NCBI GenBank assembly: GCA_030431715.1
Contig: JAUIIO010000004.1
Span: 126,977 to 190,976 of the forward strand
DNA length: 64,000 nucleotides
From: a bacterium
Lineage (GTDB): Bacteria; Bdellovibrionota_C; UBA2361; RFPC01
Direction: 5' to 3'
The notes below the pieces were generated by a model. The model worked only from the letters and a program-made list of their open reading frames with translations. It was not told the origin of the DNA and did not search any database. Made by a program: the position numbers and the translations under genes. Of this stretch, positions 17,309 to 25,586 are shown in pieces (the stretch's first letter is position 1; every line of letters starts with the position of its first letter).

Positions 17309-18424
17309 TTACGCTAAAAGTTCAGATCTCGCTTGAGCATCATCGGCCTCTACTTCTATCTCAACAGGCTCAAGTCCTTTCTTTTTGATCTTCTCTACAA
17401 GAGTCGTTCTATTAAGATTAAGAAGCCGTGCAGCAGCCTTCTTATTCCAACTCGTTTTCTCAAGAGCCATAGTAATGAGCTTGGATTCGAAGTTGCCTAC
17501 AAGCGAATTGTAGTCAATGCCTTCATCCGGAATATGGTCCGTGGTCTCAACGATCTGACATTCTCCAGCTGCCCCACTGATATAGGAGGGAAGCTCATCA
17601 ATATCGATACGAGGTGATTCAGTAAGAATAACAAGGCGCTTCATAAGATTTTCAAGCTCACGCACATTTCCGGGCCAGCTGTATCTGGCAAGCGCCTGAA
17701 GCGCTGCTGGACTAAGCTTGTATTCGCTCTTTGTGCCAAGCTCATTGGCTTCTCTGCCAACAAAGTATGAGGCCAGAAGAGATACGTCTTCTCCTCGCTC
17801 CTTAAGAGATGGAAGCTCAATTGGAACTACTTGGAGACGATAAAAGAGATCTTCACGAAATCTCCCGGCCTGAACCTCTGCCCAGAGATCTTTATTGGTA
17901 GCAGCCACAACACGTACATCAACAGGAATAGAGCGAGTTGAGCCAACGGGTTCAACAACCTTTTCTTGTAGCACTCTAAGAAGCTTCACCTGAAGCTTAG
18001 GACTCATCTCCCCTATTTCGTCTAAGAAAATAGTTCCATTATCTGCAAGCTGAAATCGTCCTACCCGCGATCCCGTTGCACCGGTAAATGCACCTTTCTC
18101 ATGACCAAAGAGCTCGCTTTCAAGTATCTCTTCAGGGATGGCACCGCAGTTTACTGGAACCATACGTCCTTTACGCTCACTGTGTTTGTGTAGTGCTTTG
18201 GCGATAAGCTCCTTACCTGTTCCTGATTCACCTAATATAAGGACAGTGGAATTTGTTTTGGCAACCTTTTCAATCACCGCAAACACTTTCTGCATTCGGG
18301 AACACTGACTGATGATTCCACAAAATGAAGTTTGTTTCAGTGCTGCTTGTTTATCAGAAAATTCCTCAGATGCGAGGGAAGAATACAACTCGGGAGATAG
18401 TTCCCCCATTGATACCGATTGCAT
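17309..18424 (-). CDS. Sigma-54-dependent activator without receiver domain (FleQ/FlrA-like)
   Basis: A 371-residue activator: a short N-terminal region (about 1-40) with no receiver domain, AAA+ module with Walker A GESGTGKE (65-72), GAFTGA (111-116), Walker [11 protein letters not shown] and the [16 protein letters not shown] segment, then a Fis-type helix-turn-helix ([31 protein letters not shown]). The 'NRTTLVEK' helix closely resembles FleQ/FlrA, the master flagellar activator, but FleQ's ~130-residue N-terminal domain is missing, so it is probably active without phosphorylation. First gene of the four-gene regulator operon; a 540-base AT-rich region lies upstream. Confidence 0.88.
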   Translation of the reverse strand: MQSVSMGELSPELYSSLASEEFSDKQAALKQTSFCGIISQCSRMQKVFAVIEKVAKTNSTVLILGESGTGKELIAKALHKHSERKGRMVPVNCGAIPEEILESELFGHEKGAFTGATGSRVGRFQLADNGTIFLDEIGEMSPKLQVKLLRVLQEKVVEPVGSTRSIPVDVRVVAATNKDLWAEVQAGRFREDLFYRLQVVPIELPSLKERGEDVSLLASYFVGREANELGTKSEYKLSPAALQALARYSWPGNVRELENLMKRLVILTESPRIDIDELPSYISGAAGECQIVETTDHIPDEGIDYNSLVGNFESKLITMALEKTSWNKKAAARLLNLNRTTLVEKIKKKGLEPVEIEVEADDAQARSELLA

Positions 18425-18966
18425 AAGCTCTCCTTAGCTACAAAACCCTTTACTACTCTCAATCCTTGATGCCGTCAGGTCTGGACCCTTGAAAAACCTA
18501 CCGCTCGAACAACATCGCAAAAGGTACATTCCAAAACCAGTCAGGATTCCAGACCCGCTGACGTGTATGTCAGGATAATGGCAATTTGCATACCACTCTC
18601 AGTCTACGATGTAGGGAAATTGACAACTGCTGCAGAAAAGTACGATCTAAGGGTCTAACTAATCGTACTTGTTAGTGAAATATAATTTTACTCCTGCTAA
18701 AAGATCTACTTGCAAAAATTTTTTTAAAAAATTTTGATATAAACTATTAAGTTTTTGCATGGCCAGACCGATAGGATCTCGCAATTTTTGCACACCTCCA
18801 AGCCCCAAATCCCGTCATCAAGAAAAGTTTCAGGTTAATTCCGCCCCTCAGATGTAGAAAATACGTCATTTCAATAAGATAGAGTATTTCCCAAGTTGAT
18901 GCTTTTCACGCTTCTAACCGTTCGACATCAACATAAGCCGTGTGGGCTAATCAAATTAAAATACCT
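18425..18966. other. AT-rich intergenic region with imperfect inverted repeat
   Basis: No convincing gene. It is the leader of the minus-strand regulator operon. An imperfect hairpin joins GTCAGGTCTGGA (about 18474-18485) to TCCAGACCCGCTGAC (about 18548-18562). A near-palindromic A/T run lies at about 18712-18737. The right end contains the left copy of the direct repeat that flanks the transposase gene. Promoters probably lie here but none could be assigned. Confidence 0.5.
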
Positions 18967-19580
18967 CTAATTGATGGCACTCAGGTGTAGCCGGAGTTCA
19001 CAAGTGCTCTGAGAATAACGGAGGAGGAGCTTAAATGCTCTCTCTCGTCCCGATATCGCATCGTTAAAGAAGTTATACCCCGGATAGTCCCCTACTCTCT
19101 CTACAAGCCCGTCCTGAACAGGTTGCAGAGCGATGTAGAAGAACTCGTTCTCCACGCTCTTATCGTCAGGGACGAACTCGTTTGAGTACCGCCTCTCCCA
19201 GAGCTTACGGCAGCCACTGTAGTGCGGACAATGGCGCTTCACTGCACAGACAACGTCACTGTTAAAGTCTCTAAAGAATGCGGCTCTTCTCCCCTTTGTA
19301 AATACCGGGAGTTCATGCTTGTGGCTTCCCTCAAGGGCAAAGGCGTAAAGTTCTACCTCATGACGCTTAAGGCATTTGGCCAGTCGGGCAAGGATATCTT
19401 CTTCGAGCTTTTTGTTGTTCACAAACCACAGCTCTGAGTTACAGGTACGAGTAGTAGTGAGGTTTGTAACACCGTCTGCTTCTATTCGGGGGTGATAGGC
19501 ACACATTCTGAGGGGACTCCATTAATATACACTTCTCCCCATCTATTCGTTCGGCATCAAGATAAGTTGTGTGTGCTAAT
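18918..19580. mobile_element. REP-associated transposase element flanked by ~33-base direct repeats
   Basis: The transposase gene is bracketed by two copies of a direct repeat at about 18919-18951 and 19548-19580 (consensus starts CGTTCGRCATCAASATAAG and ends GTGTGKGCTAAT; five differences in 33). Each copy is followed, 40-55 bases on, by the shared 21-mer beginning GGAGTTCAC and ending GTGCTCTGAG. The arrangement looks like a duplicated element end: one copy holds the 3' end of the transposase gene, the second (19548 onward) is a remnant without a transposase. Confidence 0.6.
18967..19506 (-). CDS. REP-associated tyrosine transposase (Y1/IS200-like), probably shortened
   Basis: A 179-residue Y1-transposase-like protein. 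The N-terminal strand region (HPRIEADGVTNLTTTRTCN) precedes the HUH-type metal site, here HKH in ALEGSHKHELPVF rather than the usual 'MPNHxH'. FFYIALQPVQDGLVERVGDYPGYNFF matches the catalytic-Tyr helix ('yi.lNPvraGLV..p.dYp.SS'). REP transposases of this kind move or maintain short palindromic units; the surrounding repeats agree. The chain ends about 30 residues after the YPGYNFF block inside the repeat sequence, shorter than many relatives, so the C-terminus may have been replaced by repeat-encoded sequence. Activity is uncertain because of the changed HUH context. Confidence 0.75.
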   Translation of the reverse strand: MCAYHPRIEADGVTNLTTTRTCNSELWFVNNKKLEEDILARLAKCLKRHEVELYAFALEGSHKHELPVFTKGRRAAFFRDFNSDVVCAVKRHCPHYSGCRKLWERRYSNEFVPDDKSVENEFFYIALQPVQDGLVERVGDYPGYNFFNDAISGRERAFKLLLRYSQSTCELRLHLSAIN

Positions 19581-19619
19581 TACCTAGTGATACTTCAGAT
19601 TTGTGGAGTTCTGGCGGGA

Positions 19620-19918
19620 GCGGAGTTCACGAGTGCTCTGAGCGTATAGTAAGAGCGTATAGTAAGGAGGAGTGCTCTGAGAATAACGGAGGAGGAATAA
19701 CGGAGGAGGTGCGTCGGACGCTTACGAATAATAGAAGGGGATTCACAAGTGCTCTGAGAATAATGGAAGGGGTAAGATTCTCAGCAATGCCGTCTCCGAA
19801 GCCCGCCATTCACAAGTGCTCTGAGAATAATGGAAGGAATAATGGAAGGATGCTCTGAGAATAATGGAAGAAATAATGGAAGAGGTTCACGAATGCTCTG
19901 AGAATAATGGAAGGGAGG
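19620..19918. repeat. Cluster of degenerate 'TTCACAAGTGCTCTGAGAATAATGGAAGG' type repeats
   Basis: At least six copies of a core GTGCTCTGAGAATAAYGGA occur irregularly, several preceded by GTTCACRA, with further copies of the tail (AATAATGGAAGG, AATAACGGAGGAGG) repeated two or three times behind single cores. One more copy lies inside the 3' end of the transposase gene (about 18992-19030). Spacing is irregular and units are too short and variable for CRISPR. The plus strand is strongly purine-rich. The cluster ends just before the lipoprotein gene at 19930. Confidence 0.7.
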
Positions 19919-19929
19919 ATCTTTGACAG

Positions 19930-20418
19930 TTATTGACCCCGCCTCTCTTTTAAAGAAGGAGGTGCCTCATGAGGAGGCATTTCATGAGAGGCGGGTTTAT
20001 AAATCGGCGTACAAACGATTTTAAATTCCTTAGAGTTTTCTAAGTATTCGATAGTAACTTTCAAGTATGGCATATTAGCATTGTTTTGGTATCGGTTCTT
20101 GGAGATATACGTCAGCCTATCTGAGTTTTCTTCGATAAGCCACCATTGCGACTCTAGCAGCTGAGATTTCACTTTCTGAAAGTACTCTGCAGAAGATAGG
20201 ATCTCGGATTTAATGGCAAACTCAAAGTACCCTGTATCGATATCATAAATAATTCCTCGAAATTCCTGTTTATCTAAGACAAACGGAAATAGAACTTTAT
20301 ATTCGGCAAGGAACTGAGCTTCGGTAGGTTGACGTTGCTCTACTGAATCGCAAGAGAACAATAAACAGCTTAGCAAAATAAGTATTATCAATTTAGAAAA
20401 ATTGGGCAAAATATGCAT
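19930..20418 (-). CDS. Small lipoprotein downstream of the RHS gene (candidate immunity protein)
   Basis: A 162-residue protein with a lipoprotein signal (LSCLLFSCDS; acylated Cys at about residue 23). The mature part is polar with mixed strand/helix pattern and an unusual His/Pro-rich tail (ASHEMPPHEAPPS). Not recognised. It starts two bases after the RHS stop codon, the place where polymorphic toxin operons usually put the immunity gene; a membrane-anchored immunity protein would suit a toxin acting in the envelope. That role is inference only. Its 3' end adjoins the repeat cluster, so the island boundary is here. Confidence 0.65.
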   Translation of the reverse strand: MHILPNFSKLIILILLSCLLFSCDSVEQRQPTEAQFLAEYKVLFPFVLDKQEFRGIIYDIDTGYFEFAIKSEILSSAEYFQKVKSQLLESQWWLIEENSDRLTYISKNRYQNNANMPYLKVTIEYLENSKEFKIVCTPIYKPASHEMPPHEAPPSLKERRGQ

Positions 20419-20420
20419 GT

Positions 20421-23400
20421 TTAATAATCACCCGGAAATTCATCGTCTTTTGGTCGATACGGCTCACACCAGGACTCACAAGAGATTCCGTCAGGAACTC
20501 CACGACCTTTAGCGTTTGCTTTTTGATCTTCCTCTCCATCATCTTTTCTGGGCTGTATTCCTAGATAAGATTTAATGTTATTCTTAGCCGTATCGTGTGC
20601 TTCACGTAAGTTGCTTAATCGAACACTAGCGTTACGACCATATTGCCCCCTCTTGGCAGCCTTGCAGTTTGCCTTACAGTGAAAGTATTTGTCTTGGCCT
20701 ATAAAATTAGCGGAGAGCATTTCAAAATAACTTTGACAGAAATCTGCGATTGCACCAGCCGGTTGCGTGACTGGGCCCAAAATGGACTCTTCCGGCTTGT
20801 AACCTGTGGCATCGAAATATCTCATTGGATTACTCTTCACATACTCATACAAGTTTATACCACCTTCTATCCCAATCGGATCACGCTGAAGCCACCGCAT
20901 GAGGTAAGGATGATATGCTCTTGCACCTGCTAATATTATACCAGTTACTCCTTCTGTGTAGTAACCATATTTTCCGCCGTATTTGTGGTAGTTATTCGTA
21001 GACCCTGATGTGTAAAGCGGCACCCCATAGGCTGAAAAACGGTAAGAGTCAGTTACGGTACCACTTGAGTTGGTTAAATGTCTCGTTTCACCCTGTGGGC
21101 CATAGTGGTAGTAGCTTGTAGTGCTATTAACAAGGTCTCTTTGTATAGCAAGACCATCTGACCCCCATGTGTACGCCATCTGAGGAGTTCCGTCAGGCTT
21201 AATCTCTCCTACAACTCTATCTCCATCAAAGATAAAGAAACGGCCGCTTCTGTAAGACCTTTTTCCTCGTCCATCATAGATAGTGCTTATAGTATTATTA
21301 TTTGAGCAGTCTTTTTGCTGGCCTAGTTCGCCTCTGGCATTAAAGTTAAAGCGTCCACAACTTATACCAGTGCCTGAGACCTGATAGGGATTACCGCTAC
21401 TGTGGTAACTGACACTACCGCCAGTGATACTAGAAATTCTATTTGCATCATTGTAACCGGCAAAGGTGCTACCGTTAAAAGTTGTGACATTGCCAGCTAC
21501 GTCATAACCATAGGTGCGTGTGTACGAACTTGCCCCTGACCTGTCCTCTTCTGTTAGACGGTAAAGAGCGTCATAGGTGTAATCTACAACATCAGTGCTA
21601 AGCTCAGTTACAGAAGTTATGTTCCCTACTGTATTACTTCCGCCATCATACTCCATCTCGAAGCTTTCAAAGAGCGTGCTGCTGACATCAAAATGCTCAA
21701 TGTCAGTTACCCAACCACGTGGCTCGTAGTAAGTGTATTCAGTAGAGGTACCATTGCCATTTGACTGGGTCAGAATCTTACCCTCATCATCGTACGTATA
21801 CGCGAGTGACTCACTGAAGTTGTTTGATATTGCAGTAACCCTCCCTGCTCCATCATAGGTGTAGGACCAGCTGGCAACCGTTGTGCCATCACTTTTCCAA
21901 GTAAGTGAAGAGAGCGTTCCATCAGGGTTATAGTCGTATTCAAGGAGCTGAACATAATGAAGCTGATTAGGCACACTGTTATATGTACTGTAGTCGTGTG
22001 AAACCGACTCAACTCTTTTCTCCCCGTCATAGGTGTATGTAACTGTACCAAGACGACTGGTAGAGGTCGCCATCAGGTTATCATTATAATAGGTGTAGCT
22101 CAGATTGTTATTGGTATCACCGGTGTAGGTAACAGCCGTTACATTACCTGACCCATCTCTTGTAATATCCCCCTTTGTGCTTCCCGGATAGGTGCTGCTC
22201 TTAAGCCTTCCGTAATCGTCGTAGGTATAAATATACTTCTTGCCATCAGGAAATACGATCTCCTTAAGCTCCTTCATATTTCCAAGGGTATAGGTCGTGG
22301 TCTTACTCCGTGGATCGGTAAATGAGGTTTCGTCAAAATCAGTATCAAGATTCCACGAGTAGCTTCGACTAAGTGGCTCATCGACTCCCGTAAGCTTTCC
22401 GCATCCAGGACAATATTCGTAATCGATATCCGATCCTGCTTCGTCGGTGACAGTCGTAAGATCACGCCCGGTGTAGATGTAGTCAATATCTTTGCCGTCA
22501 TCAAATTCACGCCGCGTGAGCCTTCCAGCTTCATCGTACTCAAAGGTACTGGTGTTAGTGACTATACCAGTTGGATATGTGCTTATTTCAGTAGCATTCC
22601 CATTTGCATCATAGTCATCAAAGGTGATTGACTCCCCTGCCCCATTTTCAATCTCTGTGAGTAAACGATAGGTGGGTGACATTGAATTTGTGTCATAGGT
22701 AAACGTTACCGTCCCAATAGATGAGCCGGTCGGAGGTGTTATTGAGGTCAGCTGTCCTGCGCTATTATACGCATATGTCCAGTCTTCTCCTTCCCCATCA
22801 GTGACTACAGTAGGTAAATTTGGATGAGTGCCGCTACCGTAAGTAAACTCCTTTAGGATGCCTGTATTATCCTCAATCTGAGTGAGATTATTCCCGCTCC
22901 ATGTATATTCAATGAACTTACCTGTCTGATCCTCTACCTCGATTAGATGTCCGCCTGCATCATAGGTATAAGTGTAGGTGGTAGCTCCATCAGAGCTTGT
23001 GAGCATATTATCATCGCTATCGTAGGTATACGTCATTGTTGGGGCGGACCCGGCGCCACTCGGTACAGGATAGGTTGACTTAAGAAGATTTCCCCGCTCG
23101 TCATAATCGTGGGTGATAGTCTGTCCTTTAGAATTTTCTTCTAGAACAGTAAAGTCCGCACCGGCGGAAGGGACTGTTCCATATGTATAATCAGTGCTAC
23201 CGCCCGGATACACGATATTGGCTAAAAAGACTCCATTACCACCGTCTGAATACGAATAGCTAATCTCAGTGCTGGCATCGCCGTCTTTTGTAACGGTCTC
23301 AATGAGATCGTCGTCATTGTAGGTAAAGGCGAAGCTTCTCAGGGTTGTTGTTCCACCGGTATTTTTAAGCTCGACATCAGTAAGCAGGTCTGCCGTATAG

Positions 23401-25013
23401 CTTAAGTGAAGCTCACTGCCTGGCCCCTCTACTTTTGAGATATAACCGCTACCATTATATGTGTAAGTTAGCGTTTTACCGCTACTAACGTCAGTAACCG
23501 TATCAAGATTACCGCTGCCATCATAACTGATGGCCTGCTCATTTCCTGCAGGAGTTGTGATTTTTACAAGCTTCCCTATGCTGTTAAATTCATACGTAAA
23601 GTTACCGGGACGATCCATCTCTGTCGGTGCCCCTGCCCCGGTAAGCTCATATCCCCCAGTTATTGCGGTAAGAGTGCCGTAAGTACCGTCTCCTGCTGTT
23701 GGACTACCCGAGGCTGGGCCGTAGTCAAGCTCTTGGCCATCGGCTGCTACTACATATCGCGTGTTTACTGAGCTTGCATTTGGTGCTGTCTCTACATGCA
23801 TTTCATAAGGAGTAAATGCATTGGCTGCACCATTGCCCGATCCGCCTCCAGTGTAGCCTCCCTGGGTATTCATAGAGACAGAATTGTGAAGAGGATAATC
23901 ACCGCCTGTGTCGTACGTAGTTCCAGCGTTTGTACTGGCGTTCCCTGTGCCAGCATTGGCGCCGGTGCTCAAGTTAGGATCGGAGTGGCATGACGGTTCT
24001 TTATTTTGTTGAGGCTTACGTTTTGGTCCAGCCGGTACCTTTTTAACTATCGTACTTGTGTCTCCTTCATTATCTGTGACATCGAGCTGAATATAGTATG
24101 TTCCTGTCTTACTCGCCGTAAAACCAAAAGTTGTATTGGTAGAGTTTTGGGCAATGATGACACCGTTAGGATCATAAATTGTCCACTGATAGTCACATAT
24201 ACCGTCTAAGATAGTTGAACTATCATCCGGGTCATAAGAGATATTATCAAACGTAACGGAAGCGCCGAGTTCTGCATTTCCGTCCGCGTTTGTTGAAGAA
24301 ATTATTGGTGTGTCAATGAGCGCCTTAGGTTCGTCGCTCCCAAGTACCATTGAAAATGATGCCACGACCTCTGCATCTACTTCACCATCAAAATTCCCTG
24401 CAAGGATTGTTGAAACAAAGATTATCTCTGTTCGTACATGATAATAATTTACACTAGGATATTCGGTAAAGGTAACAGCTCCAGTAGAACATGATACTGT
24501 TACCGTTCGGACATGCTCATCATCGATCGTATCTGAGTCACTCCCTGAAGCCCCTCCGGCTAGAGATGCGCTAATAGTTGTTCCATCGCTGGGCATTAAT
24601 CCACAAGAAGCAGAACGACTGTAATTTGAGGTTCCATCAACTATCACGCCACCTGAGAGATCGGATGTGATATCGACAGTACCGGGATACTTTGAATATA
24701 TTCCGACTTCATACTTTACTAACCGAGTGCTACTAGCACCGATAGCGTCACCTATCTGATTACTTGAGAGCGTTAAGGTGATGTTGTCCCCTGCAGGCAT
24801 GCCTGAAAAAAGATCCGAAATGGATATGTTCCCCACCGTTGCGGAAGCGGGGATACTCCAAGATGAGGTAGCGGTCGTCCAGCTGCTATGAGGACCGCCT
24901 GTTCCGTCATTTGATCTTATCCGATAAACAAAGTCTGGAGCTTGTGCGAGGAGTGCATTTGAAACGCAAAGAATTGCAAAGATGAAAAATGAAATTTTAG
25001 TGTTCGCCCGCAT
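20421..25013 (-). CDS. Secreted RHS/YD-repeat protein with PKD domain and serum-amyloid-A-like C-terminus
   Basis: A 1,530-residue protein. Residues 1-24 are a signal peptide (ILCVSNALLAQA). About 30-220 is a beta-rich N-terminal domain; about 235-330 a PKD-type domain (ASVTFDNISYDPDDSS ... YYIQLDVTDNEGD). From about 430 to 1,290 run some thirty YD repeats (for example YTYDGAGRVTAI, FEYDEAGRLTRR), which wrap into the RHS shell. The RHS core at about 1,290-1,404 ends YFDATG. The last 126 residues (20801-20424) are a distinct tail; 1,425-1,521 include SANFIGQDKYFHCKANCKAA, KRGQYG and AKGRGVPDG, the order and motifs of serum amyloid A ('[20 protein letters not shown]', 'KRGPGG', 'DQxANxWGRSGKDP'). 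Five tail cysteines suggest disulfides. Likely a polymorphic toxin or adhesive surface protein; the tail's activity is unknown. Confidence 0.9.
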   Translation of the reverse strand: MRANTKISFFIFAILCVSNALLAQAPDFVYRIRSNDGTGGPHSSWTTATSSWSIPASATVGNISISDLFSGMPAGDNITLTLSSNQIGDAIGASSTRLVKYEVGIYSKYPGTVDITSDLSGGVIVDGTSNYSRSASCGLMPSDGTTISASLAGGASGSDSDTIDDEHVRTVTVSCSTGAVTFTEYPSVNYYHVRTEIIFVSTILAGNFDGEVDAEVVASFSMVLGSDEPKALIDTPIISSTNADGNAELGASVTFDNISYDPDDSSTILDGICDYQWTIYDPNGVIIAQNSTNTTFGFTASKTGTYYIQLDVTDNEGDTSTIVKKVPAGPKRKPQQNKEPSCHSDPNLSTGANAGTGNASTNAGTTYDTGGDYPLHNSVSMNTQGGYTGGGSGNGAANAFTPYEMHVETAPNASSVNTRYVVAADGQELDYGPASGSPTAGDGTYGTLTAITGGYELTGAGAPTEMDRPGNFTYEFNSIGKLVKITTPAGNEQAISYDGSGNLDTVTDVSSGKTLTYTYNGSGYISKVEGPGSELHLSYTADLLTDVELKNTGGTTTLRSFAFTYNDDDLIETVTKDGDASTEISYSYSDGGNGVFLANIVYPGGSTDYTYGTVPSAGADFTVLEENSKGQTITHDYDERGNLLKSTYPVPSGAGSAPTMTYTYDSDDNMLTSSDGATTYTYTYDAGGHLIEVEDQTGKFIEYTWSGNNLTQIEDNTGILKEFTYGSGTHPNLPTVVTDGEGEDWTYAYNSAGQLTSITPPTGSSIGTVTFTYDTNSMSPTYRLLTEIENGAGESITFDDYDANGNATEISTYPTGIVTNTSTFEYDEAGRLTRREFDDGKDIDYIYTGRDLTTVTDEAGSDIDYEYCPGCGKLTGVDEPLSRSYSWNLDTDFDETSFTDPRSKTTTYTLGNMKELKEIVFPDGKKYIYTYDDYGRLKSSTYPGSTKGDITRDGSGNVTAVTYTGDTNNNLSYTYYNDNLMATSTSRLGTVTYTYDGEKRVESVSHDYSTYNSVPNQLHYVQLLEYDYNPDGTLSSLTWKSDGTTVASWSYTYDGAGRVTAISNNFSESLAYTYDDEGKILTQSNGNGTSTEYTYYEPRGWVTDIEHFDVSSTLFESFEMEYDGGSNTVGNITSVTELSTDVVDYTYDALYRLTEEDRSGASSYTRTYGYDVAGNVTTFNGSTFAGYNDANRISSITGGSVSYHSSGNPYQVSGTGISCGRFNFNARGELGQQKDCSNNNTISTIYDGRGKRSYRSGRFFIFDGDRVVGEIKPDGTPQMAYTWGSDGLAIQRDLVNSTTSYYHYGPQGETRHLTNSSGTVTDSYRFSAYGVPLYTSGSTNNYHKYGGKYGYYTEGVTGIILAGARAYHPYLMRWLQRDPIGIEGGINLYEYVKSNPMRYFDATGYKPEESILGPVTQPAGAIADFCQSYFEMLSANFIGQDKYFHCKANCKAAKRGQYGRNASVRLSNLREAHDTAKNNIKSYLGIQPRKDDGEEDQKANAKGRGVPDGISCESWCEPYRPKDDEFPGDY

Positions 25014-25586
25014 AATTGCATCCTTTCGAATGTTATTTGGTGAACACTACTACCTTACTTTGATACTCGGAGTATACAGAAATCTAAGATGGAAATATTT
25101 ATTTTGTATGAGTCTAGTAATGAAACACTCATATGCTATTAAGAAATGAAAGTTAATTTCTTAACATAAAGGTTCCTCTAAAAAAAATCATTAACTCTTA
25201 TATAGTATTATAGGATAATATTTAGATGTTAATAATCACAGCTGGTGGATTGTTCATCGCTTGGCTACTTTTTAGCTTGCTTGCTTTTTTGATGCACACG
25301 AATTGTCCTTTACCTCAATAATGATCCGCTTTCTTTGTCCCGGCACAAAATAATTTCATTCATAAAGTCTCGAACGATACTCAAAGATAGAGAGAGAGGA
25401 ATACTGTAGGAGGGCCAGCATTCAGAAACTATCCAAGGGGCTTCCATTTTTTGATGCAATAGCTAGTTATTTCAACAGGATAGCGCGCCTGCGATTTCTC
25501 TTATATTTTCGCTACAATGATACCCCCTCCATGCGTAGTGCCATAACAACTATAGCTAGTTTTTATTACAGGTTTCCGGAGGAAAA
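25014..25586. other. AT-rich intergenic region between divergent RHS and Ig-domain genes
   Basis: Carries the leaders of two divergent secreted-protein genes. Very AT-rich around 25130-25230. It holds one possible micro-gene (25226-25321) and otherwise no gene I can support. TACAAT at about 25513 could be a -10 box for the Ig-domain gene, but no good -35 box is paired with it. Confidence 0.4.
25226..25321 (+). CDS. Possible 31-residue hydrophobic micropeptide
   Basis: ATG 25226 opens a 31-codon frame: MLIITAGGLFIAWLLFSLLA is one transmembrane helix, followed by FLMHTNCPLPQ and TAA. AGGAT lies about ten bases before the start. Single-helix micropeptides of this size are found as small membrane regulators or type I toxins, but in AT-rich DNA such a frame can arise by chance. 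No family recognised. Confidence 0.25.
   Translation: MLIITAGGLFIAWLLFSLLAFLMHTNCPLPQ

Noticed and set aside
18579-18600. Sigma-54 promoter upstream of the FleQ-like gene
   Set aside because: The GGCAATTTGC word has only six bases between GG and GC rather than ten, and lies on the wrong strand for the operon.
19620-19918. CRISPR array
   Set aside because: Units are short, overlap, vary in sequence and are not separated by unique spacers of constant length; no cas1, cas2 or effector gene lies in the window. The Cas4-like pair is 34 kb away and alone.
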